DNA of 64,000 nucleotides from Psoroptes ovis. Taxonomy: Eukaryota > Arthropoda > Arachnida > Sarcoptiformes > Psoroptidae. The stretch covers positions 3,905,501 to 3,969,500 of the forward strand of contig PQWQ01000003.1 of NCBI GenBank assembly GCA_002943765.1. Reading direction: 5' to 3'. Position 1 is the first letter of the stretch, and the number at the start of each line of letters is the position of its first letter. The position numbers were made by a program, and so were the translations under genes. A model generated the notes under the pieces. The model was not told the DNA's origin and did no database searches. It saw nothing but the letters and a program-made list of their open reading frames with translations. Positions 12,015 through 25,875 of this stretch are shown piece after piece.

Positions 12015-12094
12015 TTAGATTGTCCGAAAAGTTCTGGCCGATTTTCATTGGCAACTCTACCGGTTAAACGGAATAAACTTTTTGGACAACGTAA
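12015..12094 (+). mobile_element. MITE copy 1 (subgroup A, + orientation)
   Basis: Starts TTAGATTGTCCGAAAAGTTC, contains TGGCCGATTTTCAT, ends TTGGACAACGTAA. It is flanked by TA on both sides. About 80 bp, no coding capacity. Confidence 0.88.
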
Positions 12095-14768
12095 TAGACA
12101 CCAAATATTAAATACTACTATTGCTTGATAAACATTTTTAGGATAATAATAATAATAACGATGATTACAATAATAATAATAATAATTAAAATGATAATGT
12201 TTGAATAAAATGATATAATTATTTAAAGAAAATAATAATAATTAAGATGATAATGTTTGAATAAAATGATATAATTATAATAATAATTATTATTAAGATG
12301 AGATAATTATTAAATAATATTCATTCAATTGTTCATTTCATTCATTCAATTCAATTCAATTCAATTTGTTTTTTGATTATTTACAATTTGAATAATGATA
12401 ATGATTATGGTTATGGTTGGTAATAATAATGATGACAATATTCATCAAGATGTTTAAACGTTTATTTAGTCAAGTATTGCTTCTTTTCTGAAAATCCATA
12501 AGACAATTGACAAATGACAGAAAATTTTAAACTAAATCATTTTCAAATTTAATTTTTAAAATTCCATGTGCATACGGGAAAAAATTAATGAATATGCAAA
12601 TATAATGAATGGTAATATTTAATGAATTTAATGAATGGTATATTGTTCTCATCATTTCGTTGGTGTTTCAAGAAATAATTATTTTTGAAATTTTGAAATT
12701 TTTTGAATAATTTTCAAATAGATTTTCTTTGAAAAACTAAAATTTTGTTCCTAATTCCTCAAACAGAAATCAAAAATTTTGATTCAAAATTGTAGGAATT
12801 TTTATTTTTTGTGAAAATACATTTCTAATTTATCGTAATAATGAAGATAGTTTTGTGAAATTTAAAAAAACAAAAATATTTTTTTAAAGGATAATAACAT
12901 GTGGTCACATGTAGACATTGAATAATAACAATTTTTATTTTTCACACAAATAGATTTTCGTGTAAAGATAAACATTTTAATATTTTACAACAGGTAAACA
13001 TTGTTTTCATTTCAAATAATGAATATGAAAATATGTATTTTTGATCATATTCCATTGATATTGACTAGGAATTATAACATTGATCTTGTTTTTTGCTTTC
13101 GTTTTCGTTCGACATTTTCAAAATATCTTCACCGATCAATCTCAACGATGGTAAAAGTTTTTTTCAAACATTTCTGTGTCCAAAATGTTGATTTCAAAAT
13201 TTGAAATTTCTATTCAATCGTATTGCTCGTAATTCATTGATTTTATTTTTGATCAAAATCAATTCAATCAATTTGATTGATTAATAGATTGATCAATCAT
13301 TCATTGCCCATTGATTGAATTAATCAAATAAATCAATTACAATATAATTGATTTGATAATTGATTGAATAATTGAAATATTTAATCGAATTAAGTTAGTA
13401 ATCAATTATTCTGTAATTAGAATAATTAATGATTAAATCATTATGGTTATAATCATATTAATCGTATTATTATCATATTGATTTCGAAATGAAATTTTGA
13501 AATACGAGCAGAAATAACTGATCATTGAAAGATTATACCTTATGATGATCAATGATTTCAATGTCTGTTTGATCAGTCGAAAAAGGATTAATCAATCGAT
13601 TAATTGATTCTTATGGAGTGATTCGAGTAATTTGGATTATTTGTATTGAGAAATATAATGAAAATGAATTTAATTTTGGACCAAAGAAATAGAAGGATAG
13701 AATCATTCAAGAAAATTGATATTTTCGGAAATTCAATTCGACACAATTTTCATTTCGGGGTGAAAATACATTAAAAATTCATATCGTTTTCATCGATATT
13801 GTTTTTCTCAATTCAAAATCAGCCATATTGATCATGAAACGATCCCAGGAATTGCAAATGAAATGAAATCATAAATTAAAAATGTAATCAATTGCAAGGA
13901 AAATCATTTCGAGCAATTGCATTTTTCCGTATTGTTTTTTTTTTCAAATGAATTTCAATTGATAATTTTGGCTGAAATAATAATTCCAACAATGATCATC
14001 ATCAAGCAATTGGGAGATTTTTAAAAACAAAGAAAAATAATCGGAAAAAAGGAAAAAGAAATTAATTTCAAATTTCTGAAATTTGAAATTTTCTGAAATA
14101 AACATTACATCCTGATCCTGATCATTCTACATTGACTACCAGATAGGATAGACCACAGAAAAAATGTCCAGAAAAAAATGGACAATATATTAAAGTTGAA
14201 GAAAATGAAATAATCATATATAAAATGGATGAATATATCTTGATAATTATTTGTTAATGAAATATCAATTATTTAAAAAAAAAGGAACAAGTATTAATAA
14301 AGCCATCATTATATATCAGTTGTCAAATATTCGAAAAAAAATAACTTGAAATTTTATTGTGATGATTTGATTCGGCTAATCAATTCGTATGTTTGCAAAG
14401 GCTATAGTTTGTAATCAACGATTGTATCAGGATAATAAATAGAAATAGTGATGATTATGATTATACAATGCCGACAATGTTTCATCTAGTGACAACAATG
14501 TAAATAATTAAGATTGATCAGAAATGAGCAAAAAAAAATACAATCATTTGGCTCGGAAAGAGTTGATCTGAACGTTCTATTGGATCACATTGAATTCAAA
14601 ATGATGAATTCATCTCAATTTTTACATTTCTTTGAGCAAAAAAGAACAATTTTCAACTTTGATTTATTCATCATCATCATCCAAAAACAGTCGGTGGTAT
14701 GACCTTTATTATTAATTCATTCATTCATTATTTATTTATTTGTATCAAAATCAATAATAATAATAATA

Positions 14769-14849
14769 TTAGGTTGTCCGAAAAGTTCATCAATGCTTAA
14801 TCGATAAAGTTTCCCATGAAAATTGGCCATAACTTTCTGAACAACCTAA
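14769..14849 (-). mobile_element. MITE copy 2 (subgroup A, - orientation)
   Basis: Left end TTAGGTTGTCCGAAAAGTTC, right end GAACAACCTAA. TA on the left, TG on the right, so the target duplication is partly decayed. Confidence 0.88.
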
Positions 14850-16597
14850 TGATCAAATGGTCAAATTGAATCAATCAAATCAATCAGTGCACATTTAATT
14901 TATGAAAATTGAAAAATAAAATCATCATTCGATCGCATCGCAGTTATTTACAACAATTACAATCATCATCATCAGTATTCCAAATGGTTTGTAGATCATA
15001 TGATTCGAAAAAAAAGTCACATCATCACAAACTATAGCCTGAAGAACTTGTCAATTTTTAATTTTTTCATAAAAAATAAAGCGAATAATCTAATAAATCT
15101 TATGAGATAATAATTAATGTATTTGACCAATTTTGTTCTCATAAATTTTAAATTTTGAATTTCGATCAATGAATTTCAATTTATTAAAGAATGAATGATT
15201 GAATCTATCAATACACATAAATTCAATATTTGATTGAATAAATAAATGAATGAATGAATCAATGGTTAATTGAATGCATTGAAATAATTGAACTGATTGA
15301 ATTGAATGAATTGAAAAACATATTTCAATATTTTAGTATTCATCGTTTGGATTTTTGAAGCAACATTTTGTTCTTGTTCATTGAATGTTAAGTGAAAGAA
15401 AAAATGTAATTTCAATTTCATTTCAATTTGTTTTGATTTCGAGTTTATTCGATCAATCGAAATTGGCTAAAAATTGACTTTTATTTGAATCAAATCAATC
15501 AATTTTTTGTTTTTCAAAATTTGTATTCAATTCATGTTAGCAAATCGTTTCAAAATGAATATCATCATTGCATTAGATATGTATTTGATATGTATCAGAT
15601 TAATCAAATTTTTTTCCATTTCATTTTGATATGATCTACAAAAAAAAAAAATGATTACAAACGATTAAAGGATCAATTTTTCGAATCAAAATTGATGAAT
15701 AAATAAATCCAACAAAAAAATAAATCCACAAATTACGAATCAAATCATCTTTTTGATTCGTAGACACAGAGACGCAAAAAAAAAACTAAAAAACTAATCG
15801 AATCAAGTTCATCATCGATTTCGACTCCGAAAAAATTGATTTTGATTGACAAATTGGCAGAAAATATTTGGCCACAAAAATCTATCGAGACTCTGAGATC
15901 ATTCCTACATTATTATTCATGACACACACACACAGATTCATCATCCAAGAGCTTCCAAGCTAAGATAACTTGTACTTGTCTCGTTTGTACAGGGAGACAA
16001 ATTAATTTCGAATGTAATTAATTCAAAAGGATTAATTGAAAATTTGATTGTTTTGTATTTTGTGGTCATTTTTGAATATTCAACGAATGATATTTGATAA
16101 ATAATCAAAGCCACAACGGCCACAACAGCCACAATGACCAACAACGTCAACCATCACGGACACACAGTGAAACAGGAAGAATTTTTGTCGTCTTTTGACA
16201 AGTTTTTGACAAGTTTTGACAAGTCTTAAATGATATTTTAATAATCATAATAATGACTGATTATAATTAGGTTTTAATTATCATTCATAAATGTTGCTGG
16301 ACATTTGCTGGACACATATAAATAAATGATTTACAAAATAAGATGAATTAAATGAATTTAAAGCTTTAAAATTCATAAATTAATTTTGAATTAAATTATT
16401 TGAATTATTTAAAATTTAATTTCAAATTTTGAATTCAGCTCAATTCAAACTTGTGGACTGTAAGGCTCAAAAAACGATTCAAAAACGAGCAAATATCCTC
16501 ATGAGAATCGACCATTTAGCCAGTCATTTAGGTTCTCAAGATGATTATATCATACATTTTTGAATAGATTTAAACAAGTTCTCAGTGTATGTGAATA

Positions 16598-16677
16598 TTA
16601 GATTGTCCGAAAAGTTCTTGTCGATTTTCCAAGGATTTTCTACGATATAACCGGCAAAAACTTTTCGGACAATCTAA
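16598..16677 (+). mobile_element. MITE copy 3 (subgroup B)
   Basis: TTAGATTGTCCGAAAAGTTC at the left and CTTTTCGGACAATCTAA at the right, flanked by TA. The interior (TTGTCGATTTTCCAAGG, CCGGCAAAAAC) differs from subgroup A and makes longer inverted arms. Confidence 0.88.
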
Positions 16678-16964
16678 TAGATTAAACATGGTGGATCCAC
16701 GAATTCACATTTACATATTAAATCCATATTCACGTGTATTCGAGCAGCCATTTACATCTTTATTTATTCATTTAATCATTTATTTGAGTTTTTAAATGAT
16801 TATAATTACATTCACATGTTGTGATATCTATTTATCATTCAGGTAATTCAGGGAATTTCCATTCTAAATGCAACGAGCGTTTTGCAGTACAATTATCATT
16901 TGAAAAGTGTTGTAGTTTATCCAGAAAATGGAAAATGAAATTAAAATTGACCAATTTAAATATA

Positions 16965-17044
16965 TTAGGTTGTCCGGAAAGTTCTGGCCGGTTTTCATGC
17001 GAAACTCTATTGATTAAGCGTAATGAACTTTTCAGACATCCTAA
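16965..17044 (+). mobile_element. MITE copy 4 (subgroup A, + orientation)
   Basis: TTAGGTTGTCCGGAAAGTTC to TTCAGACATCCTAA, TA on both sides, 80 bp. Confidence 0.88.
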
Positions 17045-17482
17045 TACATTAAGTTTTGAAATTTTTAAAAATTCAAAAACAAATATCTTTCAAGTGAAGT
17101 AGCGTTATATAATTATGATTCATATAATTATCATTATCATTATTTTACCATTGAATTAAAGTGTAATTTCATTTTTTCAAAATTTCTTATGCACATAGAT
17201 CAGGAAGTATATGCCATCCATCTATCCATCCATCCATACATTTGATTCATTTCAATTCCATTCAATACGATTGATCCAATATAATTGTTCAATTAATGAT
17301 GAATTTGAATCTAAAATATTTCTATGTTTGTTTGTTTCGATGGTAAAAAATGATTTAAATCTATAAAATGTACCTATCTATGAAATCTATGTGTAAAAGA
17401 TGATTGATGGCTGTTTTTGAGTTATGAAATTTTCAATTATGAATTTTTGTTTGTGGCGAAATTTGGAGACTGAAACTAAATA

Positions 17483-17562
17483 TTAGGTTGTCCGAAATGT
17501 TCATTTTGCTTAATCAATAGAGTTGCTGATGAAAATCGGCCAGAACTTTCCGGACAACCCAA
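17483..17562 (-). mobile_element. MITE copy 5 (subgroup A, - orientation)
   Basis: TTAGGTTGTCCGAAATGTTC to TTTCCGGACAACCCAA. TA on the left only. Confidence 0.87.
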
Positions 17563-18428
17563 TTAATGTACTCTAATTTTAATGATTGATTGAAACAATT
17601 AAACAATATTTTTACTAATTACTTCTCATTATGATTTGATAATTATTCAATTTTTTTTCAATAGAAATTATCTTTACAATCAAATATATGATCAGACTCT
17701 ATTTTTTTAACCAAAGGGATTTTACTTTGAAACATTTTGTAAACATTCACATGTATTTAAGGAAATCATATCTTTGATTATTTTCAGCGATGTCAAAGTT
17801 TGGATTATGTTTATTCGATAAATCTACTAGTCATTCAATCAAAAAATCGATATCCAGTTCCATAATCATTCATTAAGCTCATTAAAATCAACAAATCAGT
17901 CGTCAAAAGCCTTACAAAAAGCCATACAAAAAGGCAAAATTTTGATTTAAAATTGTGGAATTTTGCAACCAATCAATATGACTCATGAATTGCTTAAGAC
18001 ATTTAATAAATTTTTAATATAAAAAAAATATTAATTTTGACCATAAACGAGTGAATGAATGAATGAATAATGAATAATGAAGAAAATTATGAAATCATCA
18101 AAAATTCAAATGAACAAAGAATATTGCAATATCAAAGATGACAACAATAATTTCAATTTCAATTTTTTTTGTGTTCTGATGAATTTGTCATCGAAAATCT
18201 GTGACAAATATGAAGAAAACTAAGAAAAAATTAATCTTGAACCTGACCCGATTTATTTATGTTATTTTCAACTTGTTATTATTTCATTTCATTGGACATT
18301 TGTCACATTCAAACACGAATTTGAAGAGAAGTAATATTCATCTTGAAAATGAGTATTCGTATCAAAAAATAAAATAAAATTCATAAAATGACAAATTTTA
18401 CATTTTTCAATCATTTTTTTTGTAAATA

Positions 18429-18510
18429 TTAGGTTGTCCGAAAAGTTTTAGGCGATTATATCGGTAGGGAATAATGAAAAACTACCGGCAAGAACTTATC
18501 GGACAACCTA
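18429..18510 (-). mobile_element. MITE copy 6 (subgroup B, - orientation)
   Basis: TTAGGTTGTCCGAAAAGTTT to AAGAACTTATCGGACAACCTA. It carries ACCGGCAAGAAC on the right arm, as subgroup B does. Flanked by TA; the right border is ambiguous because TATATA follows. Confidence 0.83.
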
Positions 18511-20112
18511 TATATATTTCATCAACAAATTTTCTTAAAATTTGAAAATATACAACATACCTTTTGCTATGTATGTGTTCAAAGGTTCATACCTTCATTT
18601 TCAATTTTTGAAAATGAAAAAAATTTTTGATTAAGCTTTTTACATTCTTCAAGCTTGTTGTTGTTATATTCATCATTGTCGTTTGATGATGCTGATGCTG
18701 TCGATAGCATCAATTCTGCCTGTTGATGTTTTACATTGGGCCTGTAATGGTGGATGTCGATTTCGTTGTTGTTTAACATTGTCAATACATCAAAATATTC
18801 AAGGTTAATTGATAATGATGATTATAATAATAATAATCTTTTTGTTACAATTTTTTTGTGTCGAAATTTGAAATTTTTGACTGTTTTTAGACATGTTGTT
18901 TCTCTACGTCTCTCTTTGAATTCATTGTTTGTTTGAAATATACGACAATATATGATTGTAATAATGATAATAATAATAATAATACACTCATAATAATAAA
19001 GATGATGTAGATGAAGATGATCTGTGTTTGTATGTATGTTTTCAAGCAATCAAGCTAGCAAAATTGATGCTAAAAACATGAACCAATTTATGACTTTTGC
19101 TTGTTGAAATTGAAAATTCAACAGAAAATTCAACTCAAAAAATTCATTTTCTTTTGTACTAAGATGTAAGAAAAACATGAGAAAAATGTAAAATTATTAT
19201 TATTATCATTATTATCAATGATTAATTATTAATTTAAATGAAATGAAATGGAAAAATTCAAGTTTATTTTGTATGTTCATATGAATTATGTTCATCGAGT
19301 CATTGTTATGATTGGTGAATCAGTTCATATTCATAAAACATAATAAATTTTAAAAAAAAAATTTGACAATGGGAAATTTCGCTAAAGAAGAAGAATTTCA
19401 AGAGTTTTAATTAAAAATTTTCATCATTTTTTTTTGTTTGTTGTTTGTATCATCTTAGATGAGCTTTAGCTAAGGTTTAGCTAAGGTTTTCAGTGATTTT
19501 CGAGCACGAATTTTCTGTGGATTTAAGGTTCGACATTTTTGCAGTTCATCTAGTCTCAAATTCACTTTTAGTTTTGATTCAATTTAAGCTCAATTTAAGC
19601 TTATCCCCATAGCATAGCTTAAGTCATAATAATTTTTTTAGATCTCAGAAAAACAAAAAAAAATTATTAAAATTAATCAAAAGTATTATCTTGATAATAA
19701 TAATAATAATAATCACAAGTGATGATGATAATCATGATAATAATTTTGTTTTTGATAAGTTATTATTATCATGTGTCAAAATTTTTGTGTGTATGACATT
19801 TTTTAAATGTTTTTCAAAAATATGAAGATTGTTTTTCATGAAAAAATATGAAACAAATAATGATAATTAATTTGAAAACCATTGAAAAATTTCAATTATC
19901 ATTCATTATTCAAAGTATAAATGGAATATGATTTCAAATATTGTGCTAGTTTTTGTGATTTGATTTTTCAATTTTTTCAAAAGAAAAAATTCCAAAAAAT
20001 AATTATAACAATCAAAAAAATGATCACAATCAAATCATGATTAAAGTAATTAAAGAAAGAAATAATAACGAAATTTGAATGAATTTAAAATAATTTTCGA
20101 AAAAATGATGTA

Positions 20113-20192
20113 TTAGGCTGTCCGAAAAGTTCATTTCGCTTAATCAATAGAGTTGCTCATGAAAATCGGCCAGAACTTTCCGGACAAACTAA
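20113..20192 (-). mobile_element. MITE copy 7 (subgroup A, - orientation)
   Basis: TTAGGCTGTCCGAAAAGTTC to TTTCCGGACAAACTAA, 80 bp. TA on the left. The interior is nearly identical to copy 5. Confidence 0.88.
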
Positions 20193-20637
20193 AATAAAAA
20201 AAATTGTGCAAAATACATGGACTAATGGATACAAATTGTATTTGTATGATGCTCATGAGACTCGCTGAGACTAATTTAAAACAATATAATTACAGCAAAT
20301 ATAACTGTTGAAAAACTGTTGATTTACAAGTTAAATCACATCACATCACAATCATCAGTGATGACTAGTTGAAATTCGAAACAAACTTGGACTTGTTTGT
20401 CCAAAGCGTAGTTTGAGTTGAACAATTTATGTTTACTTTGAAGCAAAACTAAACTAAACCACAGCCACAACAAACAATGATTCATAACATAAATCAACAC
20501 CCTTGAAAGCACCTCATAATAAACATGACCAAATTATTATTATTATTATTATGATTATTGTATTATTTGTATGGTATTGCATAATCAGAAATTTCATTTT
20601 TTAATTTTAATTTTAATGAATTTTACAAAATAATAAT

Positions 20638-20660
20638 AAGAAGAAGAAGAAGAAGAAGAA
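20638..20660. repeat. (AAG)n microsatellite
   Basis: About seven uninterrupted AAG units. Confidence 0.9.
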
Positions 20661-22899
20661 CATTGAACATTAATCACGATTTCTTCTTCTTTTTTTGAAA
20701 ATTCCTATTCATTCAACAATAATATTAAACATGTAACTGTTATTTATTTATCTGTCTGTGTATTATTTAATTGTGATGTACAATCGACGATGCTAAGGCT
20801 ATACATAAAATACAGAGTTTTTCTTCAAGTATTTCTTGGTATTTGAATGTGAAACACAAAGAAAAAGCAAAAGAATAAGTAATTTCAAATGATTCAATGG
20901 ATTTATTTCGAAAAATACAAATCCAAAGACGATATATGAATCAAAAATAATTATTGAAACGATTCGGCAATGTAATAGTGATGATGATGTTGCAACCAAA
21001 ATTTTTTTCACTTAGCCATATGTTTAATAGGTATACGAAAGGTTTTTGCTTTCAAAACTGTACAAAGCATGTTATTCTATTCAATTTGAATTCAAATAAT
21101 TTCATAGAAAATTGCACAGCAATATGCCTTTGTTGTTTCACTGTTGATTTGATCTGTTTATTCATTCATTTTGAATGCTGTCAAATGGTCAATTGTCGAT
21201 TCTTTGATTTTATTTGAGCTTTATTTTATTATGTGAGAACATTATGAGCACGTGTTTTCACACTTTTATTGTTCGTCTATTCGCCTATTTGTTCTATTTG
21301 TTCTATTTCAATTGTGTTTCATATGTGAAATATGAAAAAACATTTCCCATATGAAGATGTTTAAATCATATGTCACTGGATTCCTAATATATTCAATCAG
21401 TCAATCCAATCTTATTCGAAATTCGATTCAATCGTCGATTCAATCTTTAAATCATCAAAGATTATCATGTAAAAAATTGAAATTAAATCATCACTCCAAG
21501 ATCCTCAATGGACTAATTATTAAATTACACTTTTTGATTGTCCGAATTTAGATCAGTGTAGATTAATTTATTATGGGTCATTTCATGCTATTTCATTGAA
21601 TAGTGATAGTCGAAAAAAAAATGTCAACTTTTTTTTCAAAAAAAATAAAATTTTCATCTAATAGATTATAGAAAAATGTAACAAAAAATATCGCTCTAAT
21701 TTTTTGTGTAATTTTTTGACTCATTTTTTTTTTTGACAAGTGGACAAGTAGAGAAAAAAAAATTGAAAAAATCTTTAAATGACCATGATTTAATGACTTT
21801 TGAAGTTGTAGCTTGAATTAAGTTTTTGAAAAATGATGTTCCCAGAATACGATTACAGCAAGCATATCTTAAAAAGTAATCATGATGTTGTGCCATGAAT
21901 ACAATTGATATTTTTTGACACCTGTTGAATGCAGAAAAAATTTTTTTTTTGACAATTTTATTGCTCATTCGTTTGACAATTCATGATCTCATCAATGACG
22001 ACGATGAATTATCACATTTCTATGAACAAGTACTTAATCAAAAATAGCATCCAACAGCAGCAGATTAACAGATTTCAACAGATTCCTATGGGCAAATCCA
22101 AGATCAGAAGGATTGAATTCGTGGAAACGATTATTTAATTAATATTTTATATGATTTCCATAATAATTATTAATATTTTACCGGCGATATTCAATATAAA
22201 TCCTTTCAATCCTTTTAATCCTTTTGATATTGTCGATTCAATCATTTATTGAAGGTAAATCTTAAAAATATACGTGAATCTGTCTATTTTCATCATTTTA
22301 ATCATATTTTTTGCCGAATTATGAAAAAATTATTAAAAATAAAATACGTGTAAAAATAAGTATATTTTTGTTTTCATCCTTTGTTTCTATTCCATTATTT
22401 TCCATCCAAAAAAAAATACCGGAAGAATTTCATTTCATTCAAATTCAAATAGGAATTTGCATTAATTATGCTGTGTAATATATGGAATGTATGTATAATA
22501 TATGTGGAATTATTGTTTCAAGAGAGGAGAGGAAAACAAATTTTTGAAAAAACAAAAAAATTTTAAAAATTCAAATATTTTAAAATTTATTCAAATTTAA
22601 ATTGTTACTATTATCATCATAGCTCACAGCTGACCATGTTTGGACAGCCAAAAATAATGAAGAAGATATATTTATATCAGAAAAATCCAAAACAAGCTAA
22701 ACAAAGAGACAAATACAATACAAACATCCATTTTTTTTTAGATCCAAATGAAATAATTTAGTTTCGCTTCCAACAATATGAAAGAAAAACAGTACAAATT
22801 ACATTTGGATTTTTTTCTTTTTAAATGAAAGAAACCGTAGAAATTTTTGCAAAAAAAAATATTTAAATTTAAACATTTTTATTTTTCAAATTTGGAATA

Positions 22900-22981
22900 T
22901 TACGCTCTCCGTAAAGTTCTGGCCGATTTTCATGAGCAACTCTAATGTGAATAAGCGGAATGAACTTTTCGGACAGCCTAA
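22900..22981 (+). mobile_element. MITE copy 8 (subgroup A, + orientation)
   Basis: The left end is mutated (TTACGCTCTCCGTAAAGTTC). The right end is CTTTTCGGACAGCCTAA. TA flanks both sides, 82 bp. Confidence 0.87.
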
Positions 22982-24796
22982 TATTTTCTTTTCTTTTCAA
23001 ATAACTTCTACAAATGATACCTGATGAACGTTCATCTATTCAGCAGAACAAATATATGATTCAAATGTTTTAATGTAAATTTTCAACGATATTTTCTCAA
23101 ATGTTATTCGAACATAGCCGATGTTTGTATCACCTAGCAAAAATGTCATTTATATTTTTTACTTTTTTTGTATTCGAAAAAAAAATTTGTTGATCCAAAT
23201 ATTTTTGGCCAAATAAATGAAACAAATAAGCGAAAAGCAAAGACAATCATAATTGGAAATTGACATTGAATTGTGTAATATTTTTTGAACAACAAAAAAG
23301 TATTTTAAATTTTTGTCGTTTTGAAAATTTAAATTATTTTTGAACAAAACAAAATTAATGAAAAAAATTTTCAATAAATCATCAATTGATTCATCATTGA
23401 TTTGATTTCCAAATTTGAAACATTTTCAAAACGATTAATTGGTTGACATTTTGTCAACATTTTATCCTTGTTTTGACACAGATGAAAACAATGATGATGA
23501 TGATTTACATCATCATCATTTTTGTGGCGGATTTTTCGAATGTCGCCTTTCAAATTGTGAAATTAGGAAATATAGTCAAAAATTCAATCATGTATCGAAA
23601 ATCTATCGGAGCTTGATCTCGATATATTTCTCATTTAATTGTTTTTTTAAGGCCTCCAAAAGTCATTTTTCAATGTTCAAAATTAATAAGCGATTCAACG
23701 AATGTACAAAGATAAATGTACAGGTGAGATTGGCTTGGGTGGATCAAAAAAAAAGCAAATTTTTAATTTTGTAAATTTGTAATTAGGGGAAGCAAACTTT
23801 TGGAAATTATTGGAAAAAATTATGAATTTATTTTGATTTATTTCCGAACACTTCAAAATGGCAAAAATTATCATTTTCACACAACAATCAATGAATAATC
23901 AATGATTGGATTTTGCTTTGTTTTCACATCTGTATTGATTGATTGATTTATAAATAATGCAAAAAAAATATTAATATTTTTTTTGACAGCAATGTAAATT
24001 CCGTGTGATAATTTGAAAATAATCATTTTAAAAAAATGCAAATTTCAAAGATGCCAATCAAACGGTTAATCTTTTACTCTCATTAATCGCCATTATTAAC
24101 GATTGTCATTGGCGATAATGATTCGAGCATTATTTTTTCGTATGCCATAAACTAACCATGATGATAATTCAACTGACCATGATTCAACCGTGTGGTTACA
24201 ACCATACAAACACAGAGACATGATTTACCACCATCACAGCCACCATTTATTAATGTGTGAATAATTGTGGTGGTGGCTGAACAAGACGAAAGATAATTTA
24301 AATAATAATCATGATTATCATTATTTGATGGTTCCAACATTTTCACTTCTTTTTTGATCAATCATTCTTATTATTATTATTATTATTATCATTATCATTC
24401 AAATGATATAAATCATCATTATTTTATTGTTTCCTTATCATAATTTCGATAAAACATTATCATGTTTACTGCTTGTTGTTGTTGATTTGTAAATTTCCTT
24501 TGTATTTCATTGAAATTCTTCAAAAAATTTCTTCATTTTTACTTCGTTATTCATCTTATAATTCATCATTTAATATATCTTGATGATTTTGAAAAAAATC
24601 ACCATTGAAATATACATTGAAAATTTATTGCTGTAGGCGTTGTTGTTAGGGCTGTTGTTGTGGTTTTTCACATGTTTCAGACGCGTCCAATGGAATAAGC
24701 ATGTAATATGCTTATGGAAAAAAACAATGCCTTTTTTCAATTGGATATAAGTGTCAAAACAAATGTTTTTTGAAAAATGGAAAAACCATTGAAATA

Positions 24797-24891
24797 TTAG
24801 GTTGTCCGAAAAGTTCATTCCGCTTAATCACAATAGAGTTGCTCATGAAAATTGCTCATGAAAATCGGCTAGAACTTCCCGGACAGCCTAA
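24797..24891 (-). mobile_element. MITE copy 9 (subgroup A, - orientation, internal duplication)
   Basis: TTAGGTTGTCCGAAAAGTTC to CCCGGACAGCCTAA, flanked by TA. At 95 bp it is longer than typical, because a 13-bp unit TGCTCATGAAAAT is tandemly duplicated in the interior. Confidence 0.88.
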
Positions 24892-25630
24892 TATACATAC
24901 AAGTATCAATCAAATCAAATATTTTTCAAATATTTTTGATCGGATGTAAATTGAAACAGCATTAAATCAACAACGTTAAACAAACAAGTTCAATGTTTAA
25001 TGTAATTCATCAGCATTCATTTTTGTTCATGTTTTATTCAACGATATCACAAGCGATTATGGTCAATATATTCATAGATGTTTTGAGATAATCAAAAACA
25101 ATAACGATGAATGATAATAATCGAAGATAATCGGTTATAAACACGGGAAAATTTAAAAAAAAATAAATCAAATGAATATCCAAGATGTGGTTTGTTGTTA
25201 TTCTCCATTGAAAATCCATAAATTTCCATTCAAAATCAATTGATTCGTTTTCACCATTTTTGTTGTTGTTGTTGTATTCACCATAAATCATTCATTTTTT
25301 ATTATGATTGGATTGGCCTTGTTGTTGTTTCGGTTGTTTAATCCAATTTCTCATAAAAATTCAAAGATTTCTCCTCTATAAACACACATAAAATTCATTA
25401 TCATGTCCATCACCTTAATAATCATCATCGAATGCAAATGATTGACAGTTAATACGGTTTTTATGGATTTTTATGGATTTTTTTTGGCTGAAAAATTTTA
25501 TTTTAGAGCTTTGAAGCCATGGATAAATTCAATATTAAAAATAAAAATCATTCAAAATTCAAATTAATCATAAATGACCACGAAAATGATTTTTTTTGTT
25601 CTTAAAATCCACATTTTTACATTTACATTT

Positions 25631-25711
25631 GATAATAATGATAATAATGATGATGATTATGATGATAATGATGATAATGACGATAATGATGATAATAATA
25701 ATGATAATAAT
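25631..25711. repeat. Imperfect GAT/AAT microsatellite
   Basis: About 80 bp of GATAAT, GATGAT and AATAAT units. Confidence 0.8.
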
Positions 25712-25793
25712 TCAATATAATAATATATGTGCGTGATTATGTATGATAATGCTATTTACTTTAAAGATAAACTATTCAACTATTTATCAATTT

Positions 25794-25875
25794 CAACTGT
25801 GTCCGAAAAGTTCACCCTGCTTAATCACAATAGAGTTGCACATGAAAATCGGTCAGAACTTTTCGGACAAGCTAA
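25794..25875 (-). mobile_element. MITE copy 10 (subgroup A, - orientation, decayed left end)
   Basis: The left terminus has decayed to CAACTGTGTCCGAAAAGTTC. The interior and the right end (TTTTCGGACAAGCTAA, then TA) are well kept. Confidence 0.82.

Noticed and set aside
20641..20660. Tandem short repeats as a possible CRISPR array
   Set aside because: They are simple microsatellites without spacers, in a eukaryotic genome.
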